Origin: Nitrospirales bacterium
Lineage (GTDB): Bacteria; Nitrospirota; Nitrospiria; Nitrospirales; UBA8639
Length of the DNA: 38,244 nucleotides
Reading direction: 5' to 3'
Assembly: GCA_021603905.1 (NCBI GenBank)
Contig: BQIU01000036.1
Location: 1-38,244, forward strand
In this document: positions 9,266 to 16,232 of the stretch, piece after piece
Layout: each line of letters opens with the position of its first letter
Position numbering within the stretch: position 1 is the stretch's first letter
Notes under the pieces: generated by a model
Database searches by the model: none
Seen by the model: the letters and a program-made list of their open reading frames with translations, nothing else
What the model was told of the DNA's origin: nothing
Made by a program: the position numbers and the translations under genes

Positions 9266-9283
9266 TGCGCGCCGGAGCGCGCA
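9266..9283. repeat. GC-rich inverted repeat between pheA and hisC
   Basis: Seven-base arms TGCGCGC and GCGCGCA surround CGGA. On the minus strand the hairpin comes 27 bases after the pheA stop and is not followed by a T-run, so it is not a classic terminator. It is flanked by degenerate short repeats resembling CGAGATACGAGCAACGAG. It may be an mRNA-stabilising or processing hairpin. Confidence 0.5.
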
Positions 9284-9309
9284 GGCACGAGCGTCGAACA
9301 GGGAACCTG

Positions 9310-10395
9310 TTAACTGCTTGAGGAAGGGTACGACCCTAAAACCTTCAAGAAGAGACAGCGCCCCTTCACTTCATCAATCGCCTTCTTTACCCGGTCGTCA
9401 TCTTGATGACCTTCCAGGTCCATGAAAAAGAGGTACTCCCAGACTTTACGTCTCGTAGGCCTGGACTCGATTTTCGTCATGTTAATGCCATAAGACGAAA
9501 ATGGTCGAATCATGTCATATAACGCGCCAACCCGATCCTTCGCAGACACGATAATGGAAGTTTTATCTTTTCCGGTTCGCTCGGATCCACGCTGAGATAG
9601 GATTAAAAACCTTGTCGAGTTATGAATATTGTCTTCTATCCGCGATCTCAGAATCTTCAATCCATAGATTTCCGCAGCGATTTCAGACGCGATAGCCCCG
9701 GCGGTTGCATCATTAACACATCGTTCAGCCGCGCGCGCCGTGCTGGGTTCCTCTGCAATAACAGCCGAAGGCAAATTGGCTTCTAACCAATTACGACATT
9801 GCGCGATGGCTTGCGGGTGGGAATAGATGGTCTTAATGTGTTCGAGAGAGTCCGCCTTCGACAGCACATTGTGCGCAATCTCAAACATGATTTCGCCATA
9901 GATGAGCAACGGTGAATCTACCAGCAAATCAAGGGTGTGATTCACCACGCCTTCGGTTGAATTTTCAACAGGCACAATACCAAACCGAATTCGCCCACGC
10001 TCCACTTCATCGAACACATCTTTAATGCTACTGACCGGAATATACTCTGCCGACTCCCCAAACTTGTTGACCGCTGCCAAATGAGTGAAGGTTGCTGGCG
10101 GCCCGAGGTATGCCACTGTTTGAGAGCCCTCTAACGAAAGCGAGGCCGACATGATCTCACGATACACAGGTCGGATGGCCGAACTGGGAAACGGACCAGG
10201 GTTCTTTGCCGCTAATCGCTCGACAATAGCCGTCTCACGACCCTGGGTATGCAGGTGAGCCGAGGCGTCCTTTTGTTTCTTTAAATGACCAACTTGAATG
10301 ACGTATTGCGACCGCTCATTTAGAATACGAAGAATTTCGTCATCCAAGCGATCGATATTATCGCGACAAGAGGGAATATCGTTAGGCAGTTCCAC
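9310..10395 (-). CDS. pheA: Bifunctional chorismate mutase/prephenate dehydratase
   Basis: A 361-residue P-protein that converts chorismate to prephenate and on to phenylpyruvate. Residues 1-90 are an AroQ chorismate mutase domain (DNIDRLDDEILRILNERSQY, then HLKKQK). The prephenate dehydratase domain spans about 94-270, with VAYLGPPATFTHLAA, GIVPVENSTEGVVNHTLDLL and the catalytic-site motif NSTRFLIL. An ACT domain occupies about 280-355, with GALYDMI and the ESRPTRR motif that in this family binds phenylalanine for feedback. It starts at GTG, preceded by CGGAG at a normal distance. It heads the aromatic gene run, and a candidate promoter and leader hairpin lie upstream. Confidence 0.95.
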   Translation of the reverse strand: MELPNDIPSCRDNIDRLDDEILRILNERSQYVIQVGHLKKQKDASAHLHTQGRETAIVERLAAKNPGPFPSSAIRPVYREIMSASLSLEGSQTVAYLGPPATFTHLAAVNKFGESAEYIPVSSIKDVFDEVERGRIRFGIVPVENSTEGVVNHTLDLLVDSPLLIYGEIMFEIAHNVLSKADSLEHIKTIYSHPQAIAQCRNWLEANLPSAVIAEEPSTARAAERCVNDATAGAIASEIAAEIYGLKILRSRIEDNIHNSTRFLILSQRGSERTGKDKTSIIVSAKDRVGALYDMIRPFSSYGINMTKIESRPTRRKVWEYLFFMDLEGHQDDDRVKKAIDEVKGRCLFLKVLGSYPSSSS

Positions 10396-10440
10396 AGAGT
10401 CTACTCCGGGTTATATCAGTTTTCTATACTCCGACTTCGC

Positions 10441-10487
10441 GTTGTCCTGCTTCCCCTTTTTGGATACGGGAAAGACGTTTGGACAAC
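10441..10487 (-). promoter_or_regulatory. Nested stem in the pheA leader
   Basis: Between a candidate promoter and the pheA start, two nested complementary pairs occur: an outer pair GTTGTCC/GGACAAC (10441-10447 with 10481-10487) and an inner pair CTTCCCC/GGGAAAG (10450-10456 with 10468-10474, one G-U pair). Together they form one long hairpin with small internal loops. There is no T-run after it and no Phe-rich leader peptide was seen, so classic attenuation is not supported. The role is unknown. Confidence 0.45.
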
Positions 10488-10517
10488 ATACACAACTATA
10501 ACTAATTTGAACCGACC

Positions 10518-10546
10518 AGCATAGCCGGAAAACAAGGGGTTTTCAA
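10518..10546 (-). promoter_or_regulatory. Candidate sigma-70 promoter for pheA
   Basis: The minus strand carries TTGAAA (10541-10546), a 17-base spacer and TATGCT (10518-10523), giving five of six and four of six matches to consensus at ideal spacing. A transcript from here would have a leader of about 115 bases containing the nested stem described at 10441-10487. Confidence 0.5.
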
Positions 10547-10658
10547 GAAGGCCTGACCTTCTAATCGAGACCAACTATTCCTAAAATCATAAGGGCTATC
10601 TCGTTTCAGATTTTGAGAGTAGGAATATCGTGAAGATGTTGGTAAACCAGAAGGCCAG

Positions 10659-10893
10659 CTAAAAGTGCCGATTTCGATCCACCTTTTGATGAAGAACCAT
10701 CATGGTCCTAAGGCCATCTTGATTTATTTGGTAAAAAATAACGTGGTTTTCGTGTTCGAATCGGAAGTAGCCCTTACGGATGTAATCAATAGAGCGACCG
10801 AGTATATGGATGCTGAACTACGTTCAAAGGTTTTGAGAAGGGACTGGTAATACTCTGAGGCTTGTTACTCACCGATAAACGATGGCCCTCCAC
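10659..10893 (-). pseudogene. Degraded ParE/RelE-type toxin gene
   Basis: Not an intact reading frame. Read in pieces on the minus strand, the sequence encodes QASEYYQSLLKTFERSSA, then after a frameshift near 10818 continues ILGRSIDYIRKGYFRFEHEN, then HVIFYQINQDG and VLHQKVDRNRHF before a stop at 10659. This matches the C-terminal half of ParE-family mRNA-interferase-like or gyrase-targeting toxins (GRSxDxIRxGYxRFxxxxHVIFY...LHxxxDxxRH). An in-frame stop (10865-10867) precedes the first piece. A short GTG-led segment VEGHRLS at 10893 may be the remnant N-terminus joined by deletion. No ParD-like antitoxin remains next to it. Confidence 0.7.
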
Positions 10894-10906
10894 TATCACC
10901 TTTTCG

Positions 10907-11227
10907 CTATGCAAATGCCACTTCCTGATATGGCTCGCCCTTGGCACGAGGACTGATGGTGATGGTGACTTTTTGATCTAGCAATTTCAGAAAGTCCAGC
11001 AACTTATCAGTTGTAAACCGATGAAAATGCCCATTCATTAAATGTGAAACCTCAGGTTGTTTAATCCCCAAAAGAGTCGAGACTTCCCTTTGCTTCAGTT
11101 TTTTGGCTTTGATAATTTTGAAAACATGTATTCCGATCTGGCCGCGGGCAAATAATTCGTCGGCATCGTCAAGCTCAAGATCAGTAAAAACATTCCCACT
11201 GCTTTCTTCATATTCAATCTGTTTCAT
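10907..11227 (-). CDS. HTH antitoxin, HigA-like (HTH_37 type)
   Basis: A 106-residue XRE-family DNA-binding protein. The helix-turn-helix is visible as KLKQREVSTLLGIKQPEVSHLMNGHF (about 43-68), followed by RFTTDKLLDFLKLLDQKVTITISPR, the pattern of the HTH_37 antitoxins paired with Gp49-like toxins. The N-terminus (SSGNVFTDLELDDADEL) also fits that family. It overlaps the upstream toxin gene by 14 bases, so both come from one transcript in the toxin-first order typical of HigBA-like pairs. It probably binds the palindrome upstream of the pair to repress it; that is inferred. Confidence 0.85.
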   Translation of the reverse strand: MKQIEYEESSGNVFTDLELDDADELFARGQIGIHVFKIIKAKKLKQREVSTLLGIKQPEVSHLMNGHFHRFTTDKLLDFLKLLDQKVTITISPRAKGEPYQEVAFA

Positions 11228-11585
11228 GTTTGGCCAACTCCTTTGCTTCTTTATAGCGTTGTTGAATCATCTCGATGTCCAATTTCGGTGTCTGGATGCC
11301 TCTCTTCGATTTTTTCTGGAAGGCATGCAGCACATAAATGGATTGGGCTAACTGTACCGCTAATACCGCCCGATAGGCATTCTTGTCATAACGAACAGCA
11401 ATCTCAAGAATGCCGCTGCCAACCCCTCTGAATTGTTTCGTATCCTTTGGGGTTTCACCGTATTGGATCAATTGTAATTCATCACCAATCAGCTTTTGCA
11501 CAACATTAGGAAATGCCTGAATAGCCTTCCTGGAATTTCCCAGCCACTTGACAGGTCGCAGGGGTGGCGGGTTCAGGTCAAACAT
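11214..11585 (-). CDS. Gp49-like toxin (RelE/HigB superfamily)
   Basis: A 123-residue protein of the phage-derived Gp49-like/HigB toxin family (PF05973), usually ribosome-dependent mRNA interferases. Typical elements are PVKWLGNSRKAIQAFP near the N-terminus, then QFRGVGSGILEIAVRYD, and the C-terminal hallmark YVLHAFQKKSKRGIQTPKLDI. The ATG at 11585 is preferred over a TTG one codon upstream. It is followed by an overlapping HTH antitoxin. A TATAAT box and an 18-base palindrome lie directly upstream. The module looks intact. Confidence 0.85.
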   Translation of the reverse strand: MFDLNPPPLRPVKWLGNSRKAIQAFPNVVQKLIGDELQLIQYGETPKDTKQFRGVGSGILEIAVRYDKNAYRAVLAVQLAQSIYVLHAFQKKSKRGIQTPKLDIEMIQQRYKEAKELAKHETD

Positions 11586-11593
11586 CAACTATC

Positions 11594-11622
11594 ATTATAT
11601 AGGAATTTTCCTATACAAGCAA
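11594..11622 (-). promoter_or_regulatory. Promoter and palindromic operator of the HigBA-like pair
   Basis: On the minus strand TATAAT (11594-11599) and a weak -35, TTGCTT (11617-11622), are 17 bases apart. A perfect palindrome, TATAGGAA-TT-TTCCTATA (11598-11615), lies between them and touches the -10. This is a textbook position for autorepression by the HTH antitoxin. The -10 is only about nine bases from the ATG, so the transcript would be leaderless or nearly so. Confidence 0.65.
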
Positions 11623-12001
11623 GCACTGAAGAAATAGGGTCAGCTACAACCTACTCGCGAGAAAGGCGGGAGAACATCCTTAAACAGAAGAACCCACAAA
11701 ACCCATATTCCCTCATAAATTCTAGTCCGGCATCAGTTCAGCTAGGAAATTAGGGTCGGGGTTGGTTTAATTGAATTGACCTCACGAGCGACTACATAGA
11801 AAATACACTAAACAACAAGTAACCCATCGATCGATCACATTCTGGGAGGCAGGTTTCAAGAGAAGCCCAAGGTCAACGAGCCACCACTTCATCCTTTGCT
11901 CATCACAATGATCGAGAGATGACAAAATACCTGAATCTAATCAAGTCTGATCCTATTTTTGATTCTCGTAATCGTTAGATGTTTCTTCTCACAGGCAGTG
12001 A
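11623..12001. other. Gene-poor gap with degenerate short repeats
   Basis: About 380 bases without a convincing gene on either strand. Two similar words, GAAATAGGGTC (11631-11641) and GAAATTAGGGTC (11746-11757), resemble the short sequences often left beside REP-associated transposons, but no transposase remnant could be recognised. Nothing else could be supported here. Confidence 0.4.
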
Positions 12002-13048
12002 TTAGATTCCCCGTTGATGCCAAGGCGCCACATCGATAATCTCACTAACATGTGGCGTGATCTCTATAAGTCCTATTTTGTCCAACGTTAATACTGATTC
12101 GAAGAGCTGCTGACCCAGCACATTTAGCCGTGCTCCTAAGAAAAACTCAAAGTACTCACCACAAAAATCCACGCCTAAAACGACATCGCCATTCGATAGT
12201 GTGGAATCAGGACATTCCTCACCCTCCTCGTCACGCCATAGGACTTCGTTGTCAACCTCTTCAGGTCCGAAAAACTCTAGGTAGGGATATATCTCCTCTA
12301 GGTCACGTCCACGAAGTTTGAACTCAATATGATGCCTAAGAGTTTGCCAATCGACATCTGTTTCGGTTGGCTTTTCTTCAATAAAAAACTCGTTGCGAAG
12401 CTTGCTCTGCCAATCCAAGAAACGGACACGATGCTCTACCTTTCGATCTGTGGCCGTTCCGAAGTGCCAGATAATATTACAATCAAGTCGACACAGCCCT
12501 GCAGATTTCTCGTCGGTCTCTAACGCCTTGCTCCACTCTTTGATGTCGCTTTTCCTCAGGAGAATATCGAATGCATGTTTGTCTAGAACGCTATCCATCA
12601 AAATTGATACTGTTGCAGTTTTTTGGTCAAGAGTGAGAATTGATTTCCCCCAAGTCTTGGCGACGTAAGCCTGAATGTCCTGAATTAGGAACATATCCAT
12701 ACTCTCGATATATGCAACAAGGTATGTAGGCATCGGCTGGAGAAACCAGTATCGCAAGTGCTTCACCTCCAGCGACAGCTTCACTTCTTGAGCCTTTTTT
12801 AAATTCTTTCTTTTCGGAAGACTGTTTTTCATGATGCCTTTTAACTGAAACCAGCAGAGCGCTGAAGAGAGCTGTTCATTCCCTGATGACCGCTTATGTG
12901 TGATATGGAGCCCAATGTCTCGAGCTCCACGATCGCGTTCGTAGAATACGAACTCACCATATTCTGCGGCCAACGCACGGAACTTTTCCATGTAGAGTCG
13001 TTCGAAAACATCTGTCTTGCCAATGTTTGCCATAGCTACATGGTGCAT
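12002..13048 (-). CDS. DUF4365-domain protein, nuclease-like N-terminus
   Basis: A 348-residue protein. The first ~150 residues fit DUF4365 (PF14280), a family thought to adopt a PD-(D/E)xK nuclease-like fold: an N-terminal helix with Glu, then RDRGARDIGLHI with a candidate catalytic Asp44, then CWFQLKG with a Q-x-K motif (Gln68, Lys70), then the W-x-x-x-P-x-Y-L-V-A-Y segment (101-113) seen in the family. Residues ~190-348 are rich in acidic and aromatic residues and are not recognised. The gene stands alone between two toxin-antitoxin modules. A defence or anti-element role is possible but unproven. The start may be ATG at 13048 or 13033; neither has a strong ribosome site. Confidence 0.65.
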   Translation of the reverse strand: MHHVAMANIGKTDVFERLYMEKFRALAAEYGEFVFYERDRGARDIGLHITHKRSSGNEQLSSALCWFQLKGIMKNSLPKRKNLKKAQEVKLSLEVKHLRYWFLQPMPTYLVAYIESMDMFLIQDIQAYVAKTWGKSILTLDQKTATVSILMDSVLDKHAFDILLRKSDIKEWSKALETDEKSAGLCRLDCNIIWHFGTATDRKVEHRVRFLDWQSKLRNEFFIEEKPTETDVDWQTLRHHIEFKLRGRDLEEIYPYLEFFGPEEVDNEVLWRDEEGEECPDSTLSNGDVVLGVDFCGEYFEFFLGARLNVLGQQLFESVLTLDKIGLIEITPHVSEIIDVAPWHQRGI

Positions 13049-13310
13049 TGATACAAAAGCTCGGACGTCGGTCGATGGTCAAATCGTCTACAACGACCAG
13101 TAAAACTCTTACTCCAGATCAACACACTCTACTTTAGGACCAAGGGTTAATAGCGCAAGCGAATGGTGAGAAGAATTCCTGTAACGGAATCCCGTATTCG
13201 AGTACCGTTTGAGTTTACTCAGACTAAATCCAGCCGTCAAATCCCTATTCGATCAATCTCCTACATTTATTGGGTTGGGCATCCAAATTTTCTTTCATTA
13301 TTTGACCAGA

Positions 13311-13443
13311 TCACCCACACAAAACCTGCCAGACAATCTTGGGATGCATCAAACTTGCGGGTAGAGCCATGAGATTCATCACCTTTAGAAACTGGGAGTA
13401 GACGACTGGATCGTGATGTGTGACGCGATGGATTTTATAGGAA
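13311..13443 (-). pseudogene. C-terminal fragment of a FAD oxidoreductase gene
   Basis: The minus strand encodes YKIHRVTHHDPVVYSQFLKV followed by MNLMALPASLMHPKIVWQVL and a stop. This is clearly homologous to the last ~40 residues of the intact oxidoreductase at 14303-15676 (residues ~413-454). By hand alignment the DNA is about 84 percent identical over roughly 110 bases. No upstream part of the gene remains; the reading frame before it is unrelated. It is a leftover of a duplicated or rearranged copy, with the MazEF genes lying between it and the full gene. Confidence 0.8.
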
Positions 13444-13467
13444 CTTCTGAAGTCGGGAGTAGCATGT

Positions 13468-13800
13468 TCATTCAATAAGAGCGATGATCTTGGCTCGTAC
13501 TTCTGCAAGCTCATCCTGGGAGACGCTGCCTTTTCGCTTAGCCTTGCGGCTTCGCCAGTCGAGACTTTTCACTTGGTCGGCAAGAACCACACCTGCGGGA
13601 TCACCAGTAATCAGGACTTCAAACGGGTACTGTTTTATTTGAGTCGTGATGGGGCAGCAGATCATCAGGCTGGTTTTTTGGTTGTAGGTCTTGGGACTAA
13701 GCACTAGGGCGGGACGATGTCCTGCCTGTTCATGGCCCGTCTGTGGTGTGAAGTTTAGCCAAACAATGTCACCTGCTTGCGGAATATACCCACTTGCCAT
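13468..13800 (-). CDS. mazF: MazF/PemK-type endoribonuclease toxin
   Basis: A 110-residue mRNA interferase that cleaves single-stranded RNA at short sequence motifs. Family features are GDIVWLNFTPQTGHEQAGHRPALVLSP near the N-terminus (the R-P-A-L/V-V-L-S loop), the CPITTQ strand and the C-terminal LADQVKSLDWRSRKAK with the conserved D-Q-V-K-S/T-L-D-W. The start is ATG at 13800, sharing one base with the mazE stop (TAATG); a TTG six bases upstream is less likely. All key elements look intact, so the toxin is presumably active and held by MazE. Confidence 0.93.
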   Translation of the reverse strand: MASGYIPQAGDIVWLNFTPQTGHEQAGHRPALVLSPKTYNQKTSLMICCPITTQIKQYPFEVLITGDPAGVVLADQVKSLDWRSRKAKRKGSVSQDELAEVRAKIIALIE

Positions 13801-14042
13801 TACCAAGCTTCTTCGCCTTGCGGCTTTCCAAAATCCACCGCTCGATGTTGATTCTTGGTCGTGATGTCTTTGAGAAGGTTTTTGAGATCGTATTTTTTAC
13901 CGTGGATTGGTTCAATCACGATACGTCCATTTTCTTCCGTAATTGACACTTCTGATTCCGAATGAAGAGAAGCGGCTTCAAGAAGATGAGAAGGGATGCG
14001 GATAGCTGCACTGTTACCCCATTTCTTTACCGTTGATTTCAT
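13800..14042 (-). CDS. mazE: MazE-type AbrB-fold antitoxin
   Basis: An 80-residue swapped-hairpin (AbrB/MazE) DNA-binding antitoxin. The N-terminal STVKKWGNSAAIRIPSHLLEAA and EVSITEENGRIVIEPI segments are diagnostic. The C-terminal tail, about 35 residues and charged, would wrap around and inhibit MazF. A good ribosome site, AAGGGG, precedes the ATG. It overlaps mazF by one base, giving the antitoxin-first order. It probably represses its own operon through the dyads upstream (14065-14119). Confidence 0.92.
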   Translation of the reverse strand: MKSTVKKWGNSAAIRIPSHLLEAASLHSESEVSITEENGRIVIEPIHGKKYDLKNLLKDITTKNQHRAVDFGKPQGEEAW

Positions 14043-14064
14043 ATCATCCCCTTAATGATTCTAC

Positions 14065-14119
14065 ATTATATATACACCATATCATGGCTCCATGAATGAT
14101 GCAACATTGTGTATACAAT
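14065..14119 (-). promoter_or_regulatory. mazEF promoter region with dyads
   Basis: The minus strand has TATAAT (14065-14070) 23 bases before the mazE ATG. Upstream lie a perfect palindrome, TCATGG-CT-CCATGA (14082-14095), and an imperfect one, ATTGTGTATACAAT (14106-14119); a TATATACAC-like word at the -10 resembles the latter. These are candidate operator sites for the MazE or MazEF complex. No good -35 was seen. Confidence 0.5.
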
Positions 14120-14302
14120 TCTCGAAGCAGGAGAAGTCTGGCCAAAGAAAAGGGTTTCCGATCTCAGGCTAGAAAAAACTAAAAACATCCAATAGATGTT
14201 ATTAATCTAGTCATGGATGTGGAAGTGCGACTCAAGACCTGCCCTTGCTCTGGATAACCATCCACGACAACCGCGATTGCTGGATAATTTCACCACAGTC
14301 TT

Positions 14303-15676
14303 TTACTCAGACCTGCCACGCAACACCCGCCAGACAATCTTGGGATGCATCAAACTTGTAGGTGGAGCCATGAGGTTCATGACTTTGAGAAATTGTGCGT
14401 AGACGACGGAATCGTGCTGCGTGGCGCGATGAACTTTGGCGAGGTAGGCATTGGTGAGATCTGTCATCGCTGGCTTCTTGCCTACGGTTTCCGGATATCG
14501 GAAATCCTCACAGGCAGCCATTTGCCAGGGAATGTCCACGACCTTGGCGATTTGCTGAAAGAATGGCCGCCACAGACCAGTCAGGGTTGCCTGTTGGCGT
14601 AAGAGGCTATCAAGTGCTTGAACCTGCATGGCCGCAGAGGTCATCCCTTGTCCGTAAATTGGATTGAAGCTCGCAATGGCATCGCCTAAGACGAGATAGC
14701 CTTCTGGAAACCGAGTTAGGTTCTCATAGCGGCGACGAAGACTCGATGGGAATTTATAGGTGAAGACATCCGAAAGCGGTTCAGCACGACTCACGACATC
14801 GTAGACATCCGAGACAGGCAGACGACGGATAAATTCAAGATACTTTGACTCATCAGTTGACGGATGATCTCCAAGCCACCCACCGGCAGCGACGATCCAA
14901 CGATCGTGTTCGACAGGAAAAAGAAAAGACATATGCTTTTGCGTCGGTGGCGTTGGGGAAATCATCACCAGTTTTGCCCCAACGAGATCGTTCTCCCGAC
15001 GCCGATACAGACGAGTCGCATATCCAACTCCAACCTTGACCTCATCTTCAGGCGGTCGATCATACCCCAAATGCTCCAGCCACTTACCAGCCGACGAACC
15101 ACGTCCCGCCGCATCGACAACGAGATCTGCGTCTATGGTCGTTTCGTCTGCTCCGTCGTTTCCAGTCACTACATGAACACCAAGAACTTGAGTCCGATCG
15201 TTGTTCGTCATCAGTCCACGTACGGGACAGGCAGATTGAACTGTCACATTGGGCAATCGTGAAACATAGTGACGAATGTTCCACTCTAAAAATATTCGAC
15301 TCACCGAAACAGCATGAAGTCCACTGGTAAATTGCTTCTTGTACCCATCAAAGTGATACCAGCGTATCGCTTCGCCCATATCTGAGATAATGGCTCCACC
15401 CTTGACTAGAGCGTCCTCAAGGTTGGGGAAAAGATCTTTGATGATGCAAAACCCTTGGGCAAGAAGTCCGTGGAGATGGCGCGTTTGAGGCTGGCCCCTT
15501 CGGGATTCGGGATGATCGCCGACGGGATCGCGCTCGAGAATCGTGACTCGTTCAAAATGATCACTCAAAACCCTCGCAGTAAACAGCCCGGCTAGACTGC
15601 AGCCGATGACCACCGCATGTGTGCGCTGCTTGGGTGAATCCAGAGTCATATCAGACTTACGCTCCGAAAACGGCAT
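14303..15676 (-). CDS. FAD-dependent oxidoreductase/monooxygenase, substrate unknown
   Basis: A 457-residue flavoprotein of the p-hydroxybenzoate-hydroxylase/geranylgeranyl-reductase fold. The N-terminal dinucleotide motif VVIGCSLAGLFTARVL (about 22-37) is a G-x-S-x-x-G variant. The VVDAAGRGS motif is at 187-194 and the second FAD-binding signature LGDAIASFNPIYGQGM at 330-345. An ERDPV (48-52) marks the ribose-binding acid. Substrate and pathway cannot be told. It is an isolated gene in an accessory island. Its 3' end was partly duplicated at 13311-13443. An internal ATG (codon 10) is an alternative start. Confidence 0.85.
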   Translation of the reverse strand: MPFSERKSDMTLDSPKQRTHAVVIGCSLAGLFTARVLSDHFERVTILERDPVGDHPESRRGQPQTRHLHGLLAQGFCIIKDLFPNLEDALVKGGAIISDMGEAIRWYHFDGYKKQFTSGLHAVSVSRIFLEWNIRHYVSRLPNVTVQSACPVRGLMTNNDRTQVLGVHVVTGNDGADETTIDADLVVDAAGRGSSAGKWLEHLGYDRPPEDEVKVGVGYATRLYRRRENDLVGAKLVMISPTPPTQKHMSFLFPVEHDRWIVAAGGWLGDHPSTDESKYLEFIRRLPVSDVYDVVSRAEPLSDVFTYKFPSSLRRRYENLTRFPEGYLVLGDAIASFNPIYGQGMTSAAMQVQALDSLLRQQATLTGLWRPFFQQIAKVVDIPWQMAACEDFRYPETVGKKPAMTDLTNAYLAKVHRATQHDSVVYAQFLKVMNLMAPPTSLMHPKIVWRVLRGRSE

Positions 15677-15761
15677 CTCAGGAAGTGTCGCTTACCAGTC
15701 ATTATCAGAAAAGGTGAAACCCGACTTCCAGCCAAAGATAATTCTGTGAGTCGAAAGAAAC
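15677..15761. other. Upstream gap of the oxidoreductase gene
   Basis: No gene or clear promoter is visible between the oxidoreductase start and the repeat element that begins at 15762. An AGGAAGTG-type purine run (on the plus strand) is not placed to serve any start. Confidence 0.3.
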
Positions 15762-15948
15762 CTATAGCCGATTCAATTAACTTCCAATTGTTTGAAGTAG
15801 GTAATCACGCTGGGTTACTTGGATATCTCTGATTGGTGGCATCAAAAGGATAAAGTCACCACGATAGATTCCCAACGGTTACGCTCAGTCTTGCGAACGA
15901 TCGAATCCAAGGGCTAGCTCGACTGGAACTTGTTTGGATTCGCTATAG
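15762..15948 (+). repeat. Structured intergenic repeat, copy 1
   Basis: The left end CTATAGCCGATTCAATTAA (15762-15780) and right end TTGTTTGGATTCGCTATAG (15930-15948) are imperfect inverted repeats of each other. Inside, CTTGGAT (15818-15824) pairs with ATCCAAG (15905-15911). The layout matches copies 3-5. No coding sequence is inside, so it is a non-autonomous, MITE-like element. Confidence 0.7.
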
Positions 15949-16194
15949 CGCCGTAGCCCCTCCAAGTATCCATAAGATACTTGCCAGACCTCAAGCTACT
16001 ACTCACCGTACGAGTTAATCTCTAATATTGGATTCAGGAGTTAGGAATTGGACAATTCTTGAATAAGTTGTTTAGGAGTGATAGCTCGGTGAATTCGTGT
16101 AATCACAGATATTTTTTTCTTAATCGCTTTGACCGACCATCATTGAAGGGGTAATTGATATGCCTCAGCTAGAACTTATTTGGATTCGCTATAG
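15949..16194 (+). repeat. Gap ending in a lone repeat terminus (copy 2, partial)
   Basis: The sequence TTATTTGGATTCGCTATAG (16176-16194) equals the right end of the repeat family, in the same orientation as copy 1. No convincing left end was found, so this may be a decayed or compound copy. The gap also holds a strong hairpin, CAAGTATC-CATAA-GATACTTG (15963-15983), and a GAATTGGACAATTC dyad near 16044. No gene is visible between panB and the oxidoreductase. Confidence 0.5.
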
Positions 16195-16232
16195 CCTGCC
16201 ATATAACTCTGGCCAGATAATCAGGCAGTGAT

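Noticed and set aside
10665..10850. Small plus-strand protein of 61 residues
   Set aside because: The opposite strand clearly encodes the ParE-like remnant; this frame is its antisense shadow.
15963..15983. Rho-independent terminator after panB
   Set aside because: The hairpin is strong, but no T-run follows on the minus strand (GGAGGGGC follows), and it is about 250 bases past the stop codon.
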